Shown piece by piece: positions 46,272 through 59,000 of a stretch of DNA of 64,000 nt (position 1 is its first letter; each line of letters starts with the position of its first letter). The notes below the pieces were generated by a model. It was not told where the DNA came from, did no database searches, and worked only from the letters and a program-made list of their open reading frames with translations. The translations under genes and the position numbers were made by a program. Source of the DNA: Metallyticus violacea (lineage: Eukaryota; Arthropoda; Insecta; Mantodea; Metallyticidae). The stretch is from positions 7,815,001 to 7,879,000 of the forward strand of contig CM060833.1 of assembly GCA_030762175.1 (NCBI GenBank), read 5' to 3'.

Positions 46272-49200
46272 CTCAAAGCTATTGTTAAATAAGTTCAAAC
46301 TTTTCCTGCCGGCCTCGATTTTTACCATTTTTTACTTTAAGTTTGTGTTTTATTTCCTGTAGGTAGTTGCAATGACTGTCAATTATTAAATTTACTTTCT
46401 CCAGGTTAACCTCCTTCAACCAATAAACAGATCCTCTTTATTTAATTAATAAATCAATTGGTCAAATTCCTGTAACTACTAAAAGGGCCTTATAGAAGAG
46501 ATAGCGGGCACTGAGTATTAGATTTGGACTGCAAGGTAGAAGTACGATCACCTGGAAACTTTCAATAGGGTACTCAGTTAGCAGTCACGATACAATCCAA
46601 TGTCTCGGCAAATTAGCACAGTACTTTTTTATAGAGGGACGTCCAGTTCATAAGTCTTCATGTGTATCATATCATATCGCTTCAATCTGTGGATTGAGTT
46701 TAACCAACTCTAAAAGAGTTAGTGTAAGTCCAGGATGTAGATTTCGTCACAATTTACTTATATTATGTACATTTGGAAAAATTGTCGTATTCTTCATATT
46801 TACAGCATTTAACTGTGGTGTAGATTTATGGGTGTTAGTAATTTTTATATAGTTTGCATTAAAATGCATCTTAAAAACAAAAATACACATTAATGGTAAC
46901 TTAAAGTATTTACATTTAGTATACATACAACACGGAATTAATTCAATAGGAAAAGGTAGTTTGCCATTATCCTTATTTCTCTTTTTGTATAAGAAATATC
47001 ATTTACTAAATTTCCCCATAACATTCTATAAGTCATTAAGGAATAGAAGTAAGCATAATATATTTTTAAGACACCTTTGTTTATAAAATGAATTAATGAT
47101 CTGTTTGCAAAACATGCCGAGCTCAGTTTGGATAAGATGTAATCAATATGAGCTTTCCAATTCAAATTATGATCAATCATAAGAGCAAGAAATTTTATGT
47201 TACCAGATTCGATGATTTCAATGTCTTCATATTGCACCTTTAGGTATACAACGTTTTTATTAAGTAAGTAATGAATTTAGTTTTTTCAAAGTTTATATGC
47301 ATTTATTATTGTCAAACTGAAAATATTACTGGATAAATCTGAGAGGCGACTTATTTGTGTTCTTTAATAAGAATTTTAATATCGTTTGCAAAAAGAGTTG
47401 GATAAGCGTGTTTGTTTATTACTAAGGAAGGATAATTGACATATAGTAAAACAATAATATACCCAAAATAGAACCTAGAGGAACACTGTGCTTTAATACT
47501 GACATGTTGTAATTATCTGAATAAATTATTATGAATTTTTGCTTTCTGTTTTATAAGTGTAATGCTATCATTGATAACCTTCGCCTTAATAATTTATAGG
47601 ATAATTTTGACAGGAGTATGTCAAAAATGAATGTATGAATTAAGCAGTCAAAAGCTTTTAATAGATCACAAAATATTCTTAAATTTATTATCAAGGGATT
47701 TGAAAACTTCATAGTTAACTTGTAAGTGACATCATTGGTTGACAGTGTTTCCTAAATTCAAACTGTTCCATTACTAAAATGTTATTATTTTTAATTAGAT
47801 GATGATACATTATTATTTTGGACATCAGTTTTTTTGGATTAAGAAATGATAATGGGCTATAGTTCGACGTTAGCGATATTTGCCTTTTCTTGGTAAAAGG
47901 TTTAACAATAGAATTCCTTATTTGTCCGGAAATGTCCTTGTTAAAAAGGAGAAGTTAAATATAGGACTTAAAGATCTGCTAATATTGTCACCACATATTT
48001 TAGGTAATTTATTATTTTTTTGGTAGTAATTTCATCATATGGTGATATATTCTTGCGTTTGAGGGATTTAATTACTTTGTTTACTTCAGTTGCACTTGTG
48101 GGTACTGTCTGTAGAGAAGTCAACTTTTCCAATCGCGATTCATTTAGATATGAAATTTGTGGTGTTTCTTTACCAGTAAATTTTCTCCTATCTGAATGGA
48201 ATATTAATTAAATAAGATTGCTATTGTTACAGTAAACTGATTCACTGTAATGTCTTTTATTTCATCTTTTGAATGATATTTACCATGCACCGTGAGGCGG
48301 AAGGTGCGCGCGGAAACAACAGGTCCGCTGCTAATGTAGCGTTGCCGGCCGCGACATCTCGTCGTAGTTACTTTATGATATTGCTGTAAATCTTGCCTGC
48401 GCCCCGGGATAAGACTACTCTAGGGTCGATTCTGCTGTTTTGTAACACTCTCTCACGGGAGCAGGATTGGAGTGGAACTGTTGCAGTTTATTTCGCGAGG
48501 ATACGAAGATTTTGTGATAAATTTACTTTATCATGCCCCTCTGTGCTTCCGCCTAGACCACAAAGATAGCACGCTGACTGCCTCCGAGATGGCGCATCGG
48601 AAGATTGCAAGTTCTTCAGTAATTACTTATCTGACGAAGCAATTGAGAGATTAACTGAACTGAAGGCATATAGTGAGGGCGAATGTGAAGCCTGCCTGAG
48701 AACTGTCAACGCAATGACAACTGCGTAACTTGAGCAAAACTGACTCCCAACTATGAACTCTGTGCACTTCCCGACTGAAAACTGAATACTGAATCCCCTT
48801 GCGGAGGATGTTCCTCCTTTTATATTAATTTCAAAACATGGTGGCGTGGTTTTCTTAACTCATACGGGGATTCATAAGCAAACCCACGGGAGCTGAGCTC
48901 TGAAAATCCACGTTCACCATTGGTGAGCCTCAGCTCCCCTTTAGGCGCTACTATTAACATTTAGAGCACGAACTCTTGTTATTAGCTGTCTTTGAATCGG
49001 ATATACAAGTAGTCGGGAAGGTCAACACCTTGTTAACGGATTCTTGTGGAATGTGTAACGGGCCGGCAGGTCGTAAACACAATAGCCCTTTGGCAGACGG
49101 TACCAGCGTTCATTGTTTTCTTTTGTAATGGTCGCTCTAGGCATGGCAGATGGACCGAGATGCAGTTCGCCAATATTTCTTCGTTATACATACAAAGTTA

Positions 49201-52200
49201 CCTTGCAGCATTATCTTATACAGAATTTGGGTTAATTATTTATTGCTTACCCAGTATACATGCGTTATTAAAGATTAGACACTGAATGCCATTTACATAA
49301 CGAACATACAACATTGAAGGTAACATGTTCATTAAGATTTACATAGCACACATTTTATCCTGGTGGTGGCAGGGTGCAAGTTCAGTTGCAACCCTCTGAA
49401 ACTCATATCTCAACACTACGTTCCCTGGAAAGTTTGCTTCCATTTTTATACACACTGTTTGTTGCGTTTTAAACTTTAATAAAATATTGCCCAGTAATAT
49501 CTTGTGAAAACACTTGTCATTTATCATTGCCGTAGCATTTCCAAATACTCAGTTGTTCATCTGTTGACTGCGACACAGCATTTAAAATTGATTCTATGCT
49601 CAAATTTATGAACTTGGTTACGTTTCTGCTTTAACAAATAAACAATGTAAATAACTAATAATTTATACTTTTACTTCTATTTGCTGTAGTCATTTTCGTT
49701 GCTTATATTTTCTGTTTTAATAATAAAATACACTTGTTAACACATTTACCCCTTTCTTGAGTTATTGAATATTTCATATATCCCCACGGTGTGCAGGCTG
49801 GGACTGACCCACGATGGGGACATTACGGCGGGCAACGACTGTACAGAGGAATCTTTAGAAGGCAGTGTTATGGCACCCATGGTATCTGCCACATTCCATC
49901 GCTTCAGTTGGTCATCTTGCTCCAAGATGGAGTTCCATACAACAGTATCGTAAGTAATACGTCATTTAGTGAGAAGGTGGTATTGACTTGGAACAACTAA
50001 TGTGAATAAATCAACCGATACATGAAATTTGTTCTCCATTTGCACTTGTACAAAAACACCTAGGAGTTTCTATCAGAAAGTTCCCGGACTGGTTCTGTTA
50101 CATGTTCTTCGAAATAGCCTCCTTTGGCAGCAATGCGCCAGTCGCAGGTTTCTGCCACTTTTGGAATGCGGTCTCAAAGGCATCGTTTGTAAGTGGTTGA
50201 AGAACCTTCTGCAATTCACTCTGTATCTCGTCAACAGTGTTAAAACGGCGACCTTTGCCTGCGCGCACCCAAACGACACATCAACAATGTCAGCAAAGTC
50301 GCTGATTGTTCTCATACGATTCTCATGAGCGATTCCCGGAGTTTTTCAACACTTTCGCTCGTCTTCCAGTTTTGAAGCGCCCAGACCATTCGAAATATTG
50401 CATCATCGCCGTAAGCTTTCCGGAGCATGTTTAATGTTTCTGAGGCAGATTTCCCACTATCTCTTTGCTCCAACTTGCTATCCGCGACGAAATCTAGTGC
50501 ACGCAAGTGATGGCAAAAATACCGATTAAACTACTGCTGTGCCGCAAGGTGTACTGCCAATCATTGGCGCGCTACAGGACCAGTCCAGGAACTTTTTGAT
50601 ACCAGCTTCTAATTAAACTTGTGAAATACACAGAGAAACGTTGTTGCAGTCATTGGCATTGCTTGAGAAACGAGCCGAAAGGAAGCAACGCTACTCTACT
50701 GAGATCCGAACTGCAGGCCACGTTCACTATGGATGAGCAATGTCGCATGGAATTTGGAGAGGGGTGAGTTATTGTTGTCAACACCACATCCCTATTGCAG
50801 AGTGCAAATGCTAAGGTGAACCAAGTTTTCAAAGCGTCTTTTACAATATTTAAATTCAATATTATGTGACTGCTACACAAGCTTTCAAAAGGTTGTGTTA
50901 GCACATTATGGTTAAGGTCATTTTACAAGGACTGTTCACTAGAGAGAGGACATGATTTTTATCAAGGTCATAGCTTAATGCGTAATGTGCAGTGATACTA
51001 GTTTCATTGTCATTTCCGGTTCCTGCCTGTGAGAGGTGCGCAAGTTGAAATATGTTAAGTTCCGTTTATAGCAAAATAGAAGTGACAAGCGATAACTATA
51101 GGCGCTCCCTGAAATCTACTTTGGTCACAGTTGAGGTCTATGGAGAGTTTGTTCTTCCCTATAGCACAGTTTGAAGATGATTTAAAATGTTAAAAGATGA
51201 GAGGAATCAATTTCAAAAAGGGGGGAGTAACCCGGCATTCCATTGTGTGCTCTAACGGAAGAAAACATTACCACCGCTGTCATTGTGAGACGATCGTCGA
51301 ATAACATTAAGAAACCCTTTCAGAAAATCTGAAAATTTCATTGGGTGCCATCCACACGTTGACGACTGAAAAGTTGCACATGAGAGGTGTTTGTGAACGG
51401 TGGGTTCCAAGACTGCTGATTCCTGAACAAAAGAACGTTCGCGTGCAGGTTTACGTGTAGTTTAAGATTATGTCACAAGAATTAAGGGGTTTCTTTCAAA
51501 GGTAATCACTGCTGATGAAATTTGTCAACAGCATTTCAATCCTTACAGCAAACAGCAAAATTCCCTGTGGAAATCTCCATCTTTAAAAAAAAAAATGGTT
51601 TCTTTAGCTGGGAAAGTTATGATCATTTCATTTTTCGATATTCAAGGTAGCAGTATATGTATCTGCACACACAACTGTAACTGGGCGATACTACACAGAT
51701 GTCCTGAAAACTCTGAATGGCCATAGCACACATTTCCACGCAATAACCTGGAAGATGCAACCCGATAGCGCACACCCGCACATCATAAATGTTGTTGCTG
51801 AATATCTCAGAAAAATCAATATGAAAAGTGTCTCACCCACCATATGGTCCAGATTTAGCGTAGCTTCTTCCTTTTCCTCAAATTAAAGAAACACCTTCGT
51901 GGGAGACATTTTCCACACCTGAAACAGCGACCAAGGCTACGAAAGTGACTGGCAGAAAAGCTCGGACAGGGGCATTGCAATCGACGGGGATTACTTTAAG
52001 AAACATCATCAAAATTGTGAGGATAACAAAGGTATGTTGTCAATAAAAATTAAGATTATTCATTACTGAATAGTCCTTGCATTTTAATCTGGTTCTTTTA
52101 CTGGGAGTTGTGACATCTAAATGTTAAGTTAATTGAAAAACTTTTTTTTTTTCAATTCGTACTGAAAAACAACCCCAAGTTTATTTGCCTTATCGCATTT

Positions 52201-53004
52201 TAACATGGAAAAATGAAATTTGTGTTAGATATTTTTAAAACCTTCTAACTCTATTTTTATGCTTACCAAATGAAAGCCTGCAATAGTCATGTGGAATTAA
52301 TAATTTTAAATTGCGTTTTCGTTTAAATACGTACTGAAAGGGATATATAAAAACAAGCGAATAATCACTAATAAATAAGTCCATCATAGTTCTCCTGTCC
52401 CATCCATACGCTAAATATACATTTGCAACTCAACAAAATTTGGTCAATGATAAAAAACACAAGGAAAACTATAGTCAACCTTCAACATGATATAATACAG
52501 GACACATACATAGTACCGACAGATTGGAGTCTAATTCTTAGTGCGATTTAAAGAAATTTAGGTTTACTATCTGTATTCCCCGTCAAGCGGCTCTGCATAA
52601 AAAGTGCGGTGGAATTTAATACTAATTTATAACTACTTTTTATTAAGTTAAACAATTATCATTCGTTATCAGCATGTATATGCTTGAAACCCTAATAACA
52701 ATGATTTACAATTCAAACATTTCGGAATATTTACCATTGACGCTAAAGTTTAAGAAAAGTTTAAATGGTGGTTAATGAATATGTTGGTATTACCCGCTCC
52801 TGTGAATTAAAGTCTGCATAAGTTACGGCATTAATACAAAATGTATTGCTGAGTCGAATTGCTCTAAATAATTCTGATCAAATGACCTTAGGAATTACAA
52901 TTTCATAGTTTTTCACTACTGGAAAATCCTAAAAACGCTGAAAAGTGTTCAACAAAATAATCATTAACTATTGATACTACAATTAATAACGTGATCCATA
53001 CTTC

Positions 53005-53043
<39 letters not shown>

Positions 53044-56000
53044 TCAGGTTATGTCAGGCTTTTGTATTGTGGTAAAATATTACTAAGAAAATGAATACAG
53101 AAAAGTTAACAAATTGAGATGGTATTTCTGCAGTGACTTTAACTATTGGATAATGTTTTATTTCATATTATAATTTTGCAGAACACCACTCACATCTCTT
53201 GACGATATTCTTCTCTCTTTTCCCCACTTAAGTATCGAGTAATGGGTATCATATGATAAACTGGTGTAAAGCACGGAAAACAATATACATTTTTCAGTCA
53301 TTAAAAAACTAAGCAACGCCTGGCAGCTTCTTAACCTAACTTTTTTATATCCCGTAAAACTCAGAAACGTCGGCTAATAAAATAGGGATTTAGGAGAGAG
53401 AGAAAAAAAAACAACACATAATGCTTAAAAATGCTTGACTGTTAATCAGAAACCACGCATTAAAAAGCAAAATCGAAAAGCATAGAGGGGGGGGGGAACA
53501 CGTTTTATTCACCTTAATTAATATGTTCTACATAATTACTTTTATTTCGGTGACAAATACTGACATTTCATGTCTATATTGCTCAGAAAACGCACGTTTT
53601 CACTACAGTTAACGTTTTAATTACTGAATCCATAACTTTTACGTTTGACAGCAGTTCGTTTAATGCACATGCTAACTACGGCGACAGCAGAGACGTTCAT
53701 TGAGAACTAAGCATATTCAGAGCAAGAGCAATAAATGTGCCGACATCGACTCTCCGTGGTTGATCCCATTGCGCATGACGCACTCAGCGTAAATTCTATC
53801 GAAACTGCTTAGAAAAGAGATATTTTTAACTTCTTCTGCAAATTTGTGTTGATATTACAAGAATCAAATGAATAGGGCATCATTATTTTACAAATTAATT
53901 GCTGCTATTTCTTCTTGCTTCGTCAAATTTCTTTCGCTTTGTTTTATTGTTCTTAAAGCATTAATATGAAAAATGATAAAATGTATATACAGTAATAAGA
54001 TATTCATTAATAAAAAGAATTTTGGAGTTATATGGGGTCAACAGTAATTCAACTTTGCAACTACAGTACACGTGTTTTAAAAAATAAATAACTATAATTC
54101 AAATAAAACTTCATATTATGCATTTATTTTGATGTAGCTATAAATAACTTGAACCAGAAAAATTGGCAAAATTATTAAACATAAAATTTCTCATAATTGG
54201 TTCCGTTTAGTGAAAATGTGTTCCGGGTTTTTCTCCTTCCCTTTGACTCTGCTTCTTTTTAACGTTTTATTTCATTTAGCTTCAAAAGAATTGTTAACAA
54301 ATTGCTTATCTTCAACCTTCCTTTTTGGGAGAGGGTTTAGAGAGATGTTTTCGAATCTCTCGGTACTACATCTTATTCCTCTATTACATACCTGTTTGTA
54401 CAGCATGAGGTTTAAGCCACCTTTTGGGTGGTATCTGCCAGTTCAGATTGCAATTCACTCAAGTGGATTACTTCGGAAAATGTTGCCTATGCACATCACA
54501 CATGTAAAACATTAACACACTTGTTACACAGTTCAGAATTCTTCGGCAACTTGTGTTTGTTTGTTCCTTTTGTTTTTACACTGTAGTTTCGCAAGAAACT
54601 ACAAAGCAATTTGGTATTTTGCCAGTCACTTTTATGCTTTATACACGCAATACATTACTTATTTAAGACCCGTATTCATGCAAAACTTTATGTACGATTA
54701 TCGATTTTACCGTATGGCCCACTAATTTATAATTCAAATGCTAATCTGCGTCAACTCACTCTGAATCCTAACCTCAGTCACCAAGAAGTAATACACAACA
54801 TGAAGTCAACGTTCATACGAAATGCGCAGAACTCTAAAACGAGCATCTTCTGCGCATAGCAAATGAGCATCATCACTAATTAGCAATTGCGTTACAAATT
54901 CATGTACGTGACGGTCATTGTTACAGGTTTCAATAACTTAAAATGTGTTTGTTCTATTCAATTCATAAACTTAAAACACTTAAATATATTTTAGGTAGCA
55001 AATACTTAACGTAGTAGATATTGTTACATTGCCGAGAGATTGTTTACTTCTTTACATTGTTGGTTTATCCATACTAGGATTTCTATATGTAATAAGGTTA
55101 GATACTAGCAGATAACCTAACGTATGAGACAAGTAGGTCATGTTTCAAGTTAGGCCCTGCTTTCTATTGATGCACAAGAACAAAATACATTACAAGGTCT
55201 CAAAGATGTTCACTACTTTCTTAATCCCCCCATTTTTCTTATTTGCAATAATAATTCACTTTACTCTTTCCTTCTTAATATTTTATACGCCTTAGTTAAT
55301 TTTCTACATACCTTGTAAATGTTTATTCTCCTCTGTAATATACATTCCTTTCTTTTCTGCAAAACCTGCTATCGTGACTACGTATTTCATTATTCCCCAC
55401 TAGAACCGCTCTATACATCACTTCCTTACGTTCTCCACTATTTTTCAGAGTCGCAAACTGTTACACAATATTACTATAGGGAGGAACAACGGTATTCCCT
55501 CGCGTCAGCCTATTGAAGCAAGATCTGTAAATGAAACTTGCGGAATTAAACTGGTTAACTTAAACCTAATCTAGGAGAGAGAATACAAACTTCCATATAG
55601 GCACACCACTAAATCAAAATATGTAAAGTTACAAAAACTTGCGATAAAGTGAGTACAGCAAGTTTAATTACAGGAGAATGAATGCAGATGTATAGTTCCG
55701 AGTTCATGGTCGCAAATATCCAGTGGTAAACATAGATGGTGCGTTATGAATGTAGCATATTTCCACATTATTATATTCGTGCGCTTGTCTTTCGTTTGCC
55801 CCATCTGCGAACTATCTTTAGTAGTTCATTGTTTATTTTTCAGAGTTGCCAACACCTATATAATTTTAGCGTATGCACTGTTCCTCTGTATGTCATATTT
55901 TTCACCACCAGGGCGAATATGTGTCCCAACTTCAGAGTTGCCAACTCAACCGTTATATACTTTTATGATCAACAAGTTTGCAAATATTTTTTCCGAAAAG

Positions 56001-59000
56001 GAAAAACCAGACCATATCGAGCCGCAGTAAACCACTGGGTCCTCCGGTTTCTGGGATTTACACGTGTGTGTGTGTGTGTGTGCGTGTGTGCGCGCGCGCG
56101 CGTACATAAGTTGATTACAAATTGCAAGTTTGGTATATTTATAACGCAATATCTAAGAGTGGATAGTTTGTTGTAAGTCATTTACCCATTATTCCACCTG
56201 TGTTTTATTTGCTACTTTGGAAACGCATCACTTTTGTCTAGTAATAATGTCTGCATCTTTTATTTTATGTAAATGTTTACCAGATTTCCCCTTATTTACC
56301 GTTACCGCTTACATTTACGCTTCTAGTGTATTTCTTACTGTTGGTACAACCGTGACGTAAGCACACTGCGCGCAATGTCCTCCATATTTCAATTTCAGCT
56401 ATAAACGTAGATGCACTTTTTTGACAGGACAGGTGGCCTACTAGCTTTTAACCGAGCCACGCCATCTCCTAATGCTGTTTTTACTAACTTCCCTGTTATT
56501 TTAGGTAAGTTTAATACTATAATTTTACCCATAAATAAGTTTAACGGTTACAATTTACAACAATAAGTTTGGTTTATGAGGGTCCCGGTGATAAAGAGTG
56601 TCATCTTCCGTTAGGTTTGTTTAAGTGTTCGCTAAGTTTGCTATTACAAAACTATGCTTTAGAGATATCCAATATAGCCAGGCTTTTCGCATTTTTTCAA
56701 CTTCTACATTTCTTGCTGTTGGCAGCGACAGTGACCAGCATACTTACCACTCAAACGCCATTTTCCTTTCGTTCACTTGTTCATGCCATTGGGCGACTAT
56801 GGGTATTTTACACAGTTACATTATTTCATATTTGCTTATCTTTTGATTGGCGTTTTCTTGTACTAAATGCACGACACGATGATGACGTAACACATTCTCT
56901 GTTCAATTGTTTTCTACGAGTTTTAGAGTTTGCCAACCTGCTTTGTGATAGATATTCGCTATGCAGATCCCTCAACTTGCCGGATCCGTGTTCGCATCTC
57001 TGGTGCGGCCATTTCTCTGCTCCTCTGGTGTGTAAAACCAAAAAGGGGCCGCCATTGGAAGGCACGGAGTGTGGGGTGAACCATTGGTGTATGGCAGGCT
57101 ACTGCGAAATGCTGGATCGACGCAGGTAAGGTTACTTTGTATGAGGGCCAATGTTTAATTTTGTACTCACGAGTTGGTTTCTCATTTTGTTTCTGACTCT
57201 GATACAGATTTGGATTAGACCCAGTGACGCACAACCCCCGCGATGGAGGCTGGTCTTCTTGGTCGTCCTGGACAGCATGTTCAAGGTCCTGTGGCTATGG
57301 TGTTAGCTTCAGATCGAGGAGTTGCAATAATCCCAGGTAAGTATTGCGTCACGCTCACGGCACGCCAGACAATGCCCCTCAAGTGGAGAATAGGACGTGC
57401 CGATTATGTTCGAGATTCCCCATTTGAACGGGAGCAATAATCGAATATTCTAACATTAAACATTTTGAAAATTAGGTTAACACCAGAGAATTCAACAAAT
57501 CTCAAATATTGTCATTTGCCACTTGCAGACGAAACAGTTTCCCCACCAATTTACTGTTCATATTCATTTCAAAGTCATGAGACAAATGTTTTATCCTGTG
57601 GTTGACAGGTCATTAGTACAGAATGGAGTTTGAGGTGCAAAATTATGTCGCGATGTAGGCCGAAAGAGTTTGTCTGTTTCTTCTGAGTAGTAACGATATT
57701 GCAATAATTTTACTCCAGGAACAAGAAACAGTCACTGCCAACTAGTACATAACAGTGTGCCTCCCAAAGATTTTCAGAACACTAACAGAAAAAAAAAACC
57801 GAAGTCTGGGTGTGAGGATTATTGCTTCACCACGACAATTCCTCTGCGCAAACCGCTTTGAAAACAAAAGCCTTTTCTGCAAGAATCAGAAGTGATACTG
57901 GTGAACCACCCACCGTACAGTCCATAGGTGGCTCACCGTGAGTTTTTCCTGTTTGAAACCGTCAAGGTAAAACTAAGAAGAGGTTGGTGTCTAAAGAGCA
58001 CGACGTGGCTACCTCCCCTGCATGAAAACCGCTTCCCCCGCAGTCGGTTCTTCACCGTAGGGAACAAGAAGTAACAGGTGGTCAGGTCTGGACTTCAGGG
58101 AGGATGGAACAGGAGTTGCCTGAGGAAAAACCAACATCACATGGCAGGTGCATTGTCATTATGCAACAATATACTCCTCAATCCAGTTCTTGGTCGCTGT
58201 TCCCGCACTTTTTCAAACAACCGTGCAAGTGCAACTGTAGAGTACCATCACGCAGTGACCGTTCTTTGATTCTCTAGAGGTGTTGTTGCCACATGACTAG
58301 TTGCGCCAAAATAAGTCACCATCATTTTCTTGCCAACACTTTTTGCCCATTTGACCTTCACAGGCGGATTGTCATTAGGGAAGACCCACACTGAAGACTG
58401 GCGTGCTGTTTCTGGATCATGCTGATAAATCATGTCTCGTCACCTGTTATGATCTCAGTAACAAGGCGAGATCTACCATTATCAGATCTCTGGAGCATTT
58501 CTAGGCATCATTCCACTCGGACGGCCTTTTGGCCCTGTGTGAGCTTGTGGGGCACCCATAGGGATAAAACCTTGCTAACCCCTCAGAAAGTCATACAATA
58601 TTTTTGCTACATTCCCTTTCATTATTGCCTTGATGTCCTGGCATGTGAAACGGGAATCGTCTCTGGCCATTTTCTCATCAGAATTGACGTTTTCTTCCGT
58701 TACTGCTGTGGATGGCCGCCCGCTTCTTTCTTCACTTTCAAGGAATGTCCCACCCCTTCTAAATTCAGTAAATCAATTGAAAATGGTAACACGGGAAGGA
58801 ATAAGGTCCCCCAAAGGCCTGTGCGAGTCTTTCAAAGTATTAGCTCTGGTTTAAACCACTTTTAAAATCCTACAGAAAAGTTCTCTCTGCAACTCTGTTG
58901 TGTGTAATGAACCAGCTTGCACCCCTCAATGTCCCAACTGCTGCAGGCAAGGGATGAAGGTTGTGGCCAGGCTGAAACTTTCACTATTGACTAACAAAGG

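Noticed and set aside
53182..53250. Possible small exon after TTTTGCAG (reads [14 protein letters not shown])
   Set aside because: No donor, quick stop, no Cys, and the disintegrin exon was found at 50650-50763 with exact phases.
54210..54515. 101-residue open frame in ADAMTS intron 6
   Set aside because: Hydrophobic, no domain, no splice logic, and AT-rich composition like its surroundings.
56967..57125. Alternative acceptor for ADAMTS exon 7 at 56965-56966
   Set aside because: It keeps the frame but removes five residues including a conserved Cys (GYSLC). The AG at 56950-56951 restores the family pattern.
56569..57129. 186-residue open frame taken as one exon
   Set aside because: Only the part from 56952 matches ADAMTS. 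The upstream extension is intron sequence that happens to be open.
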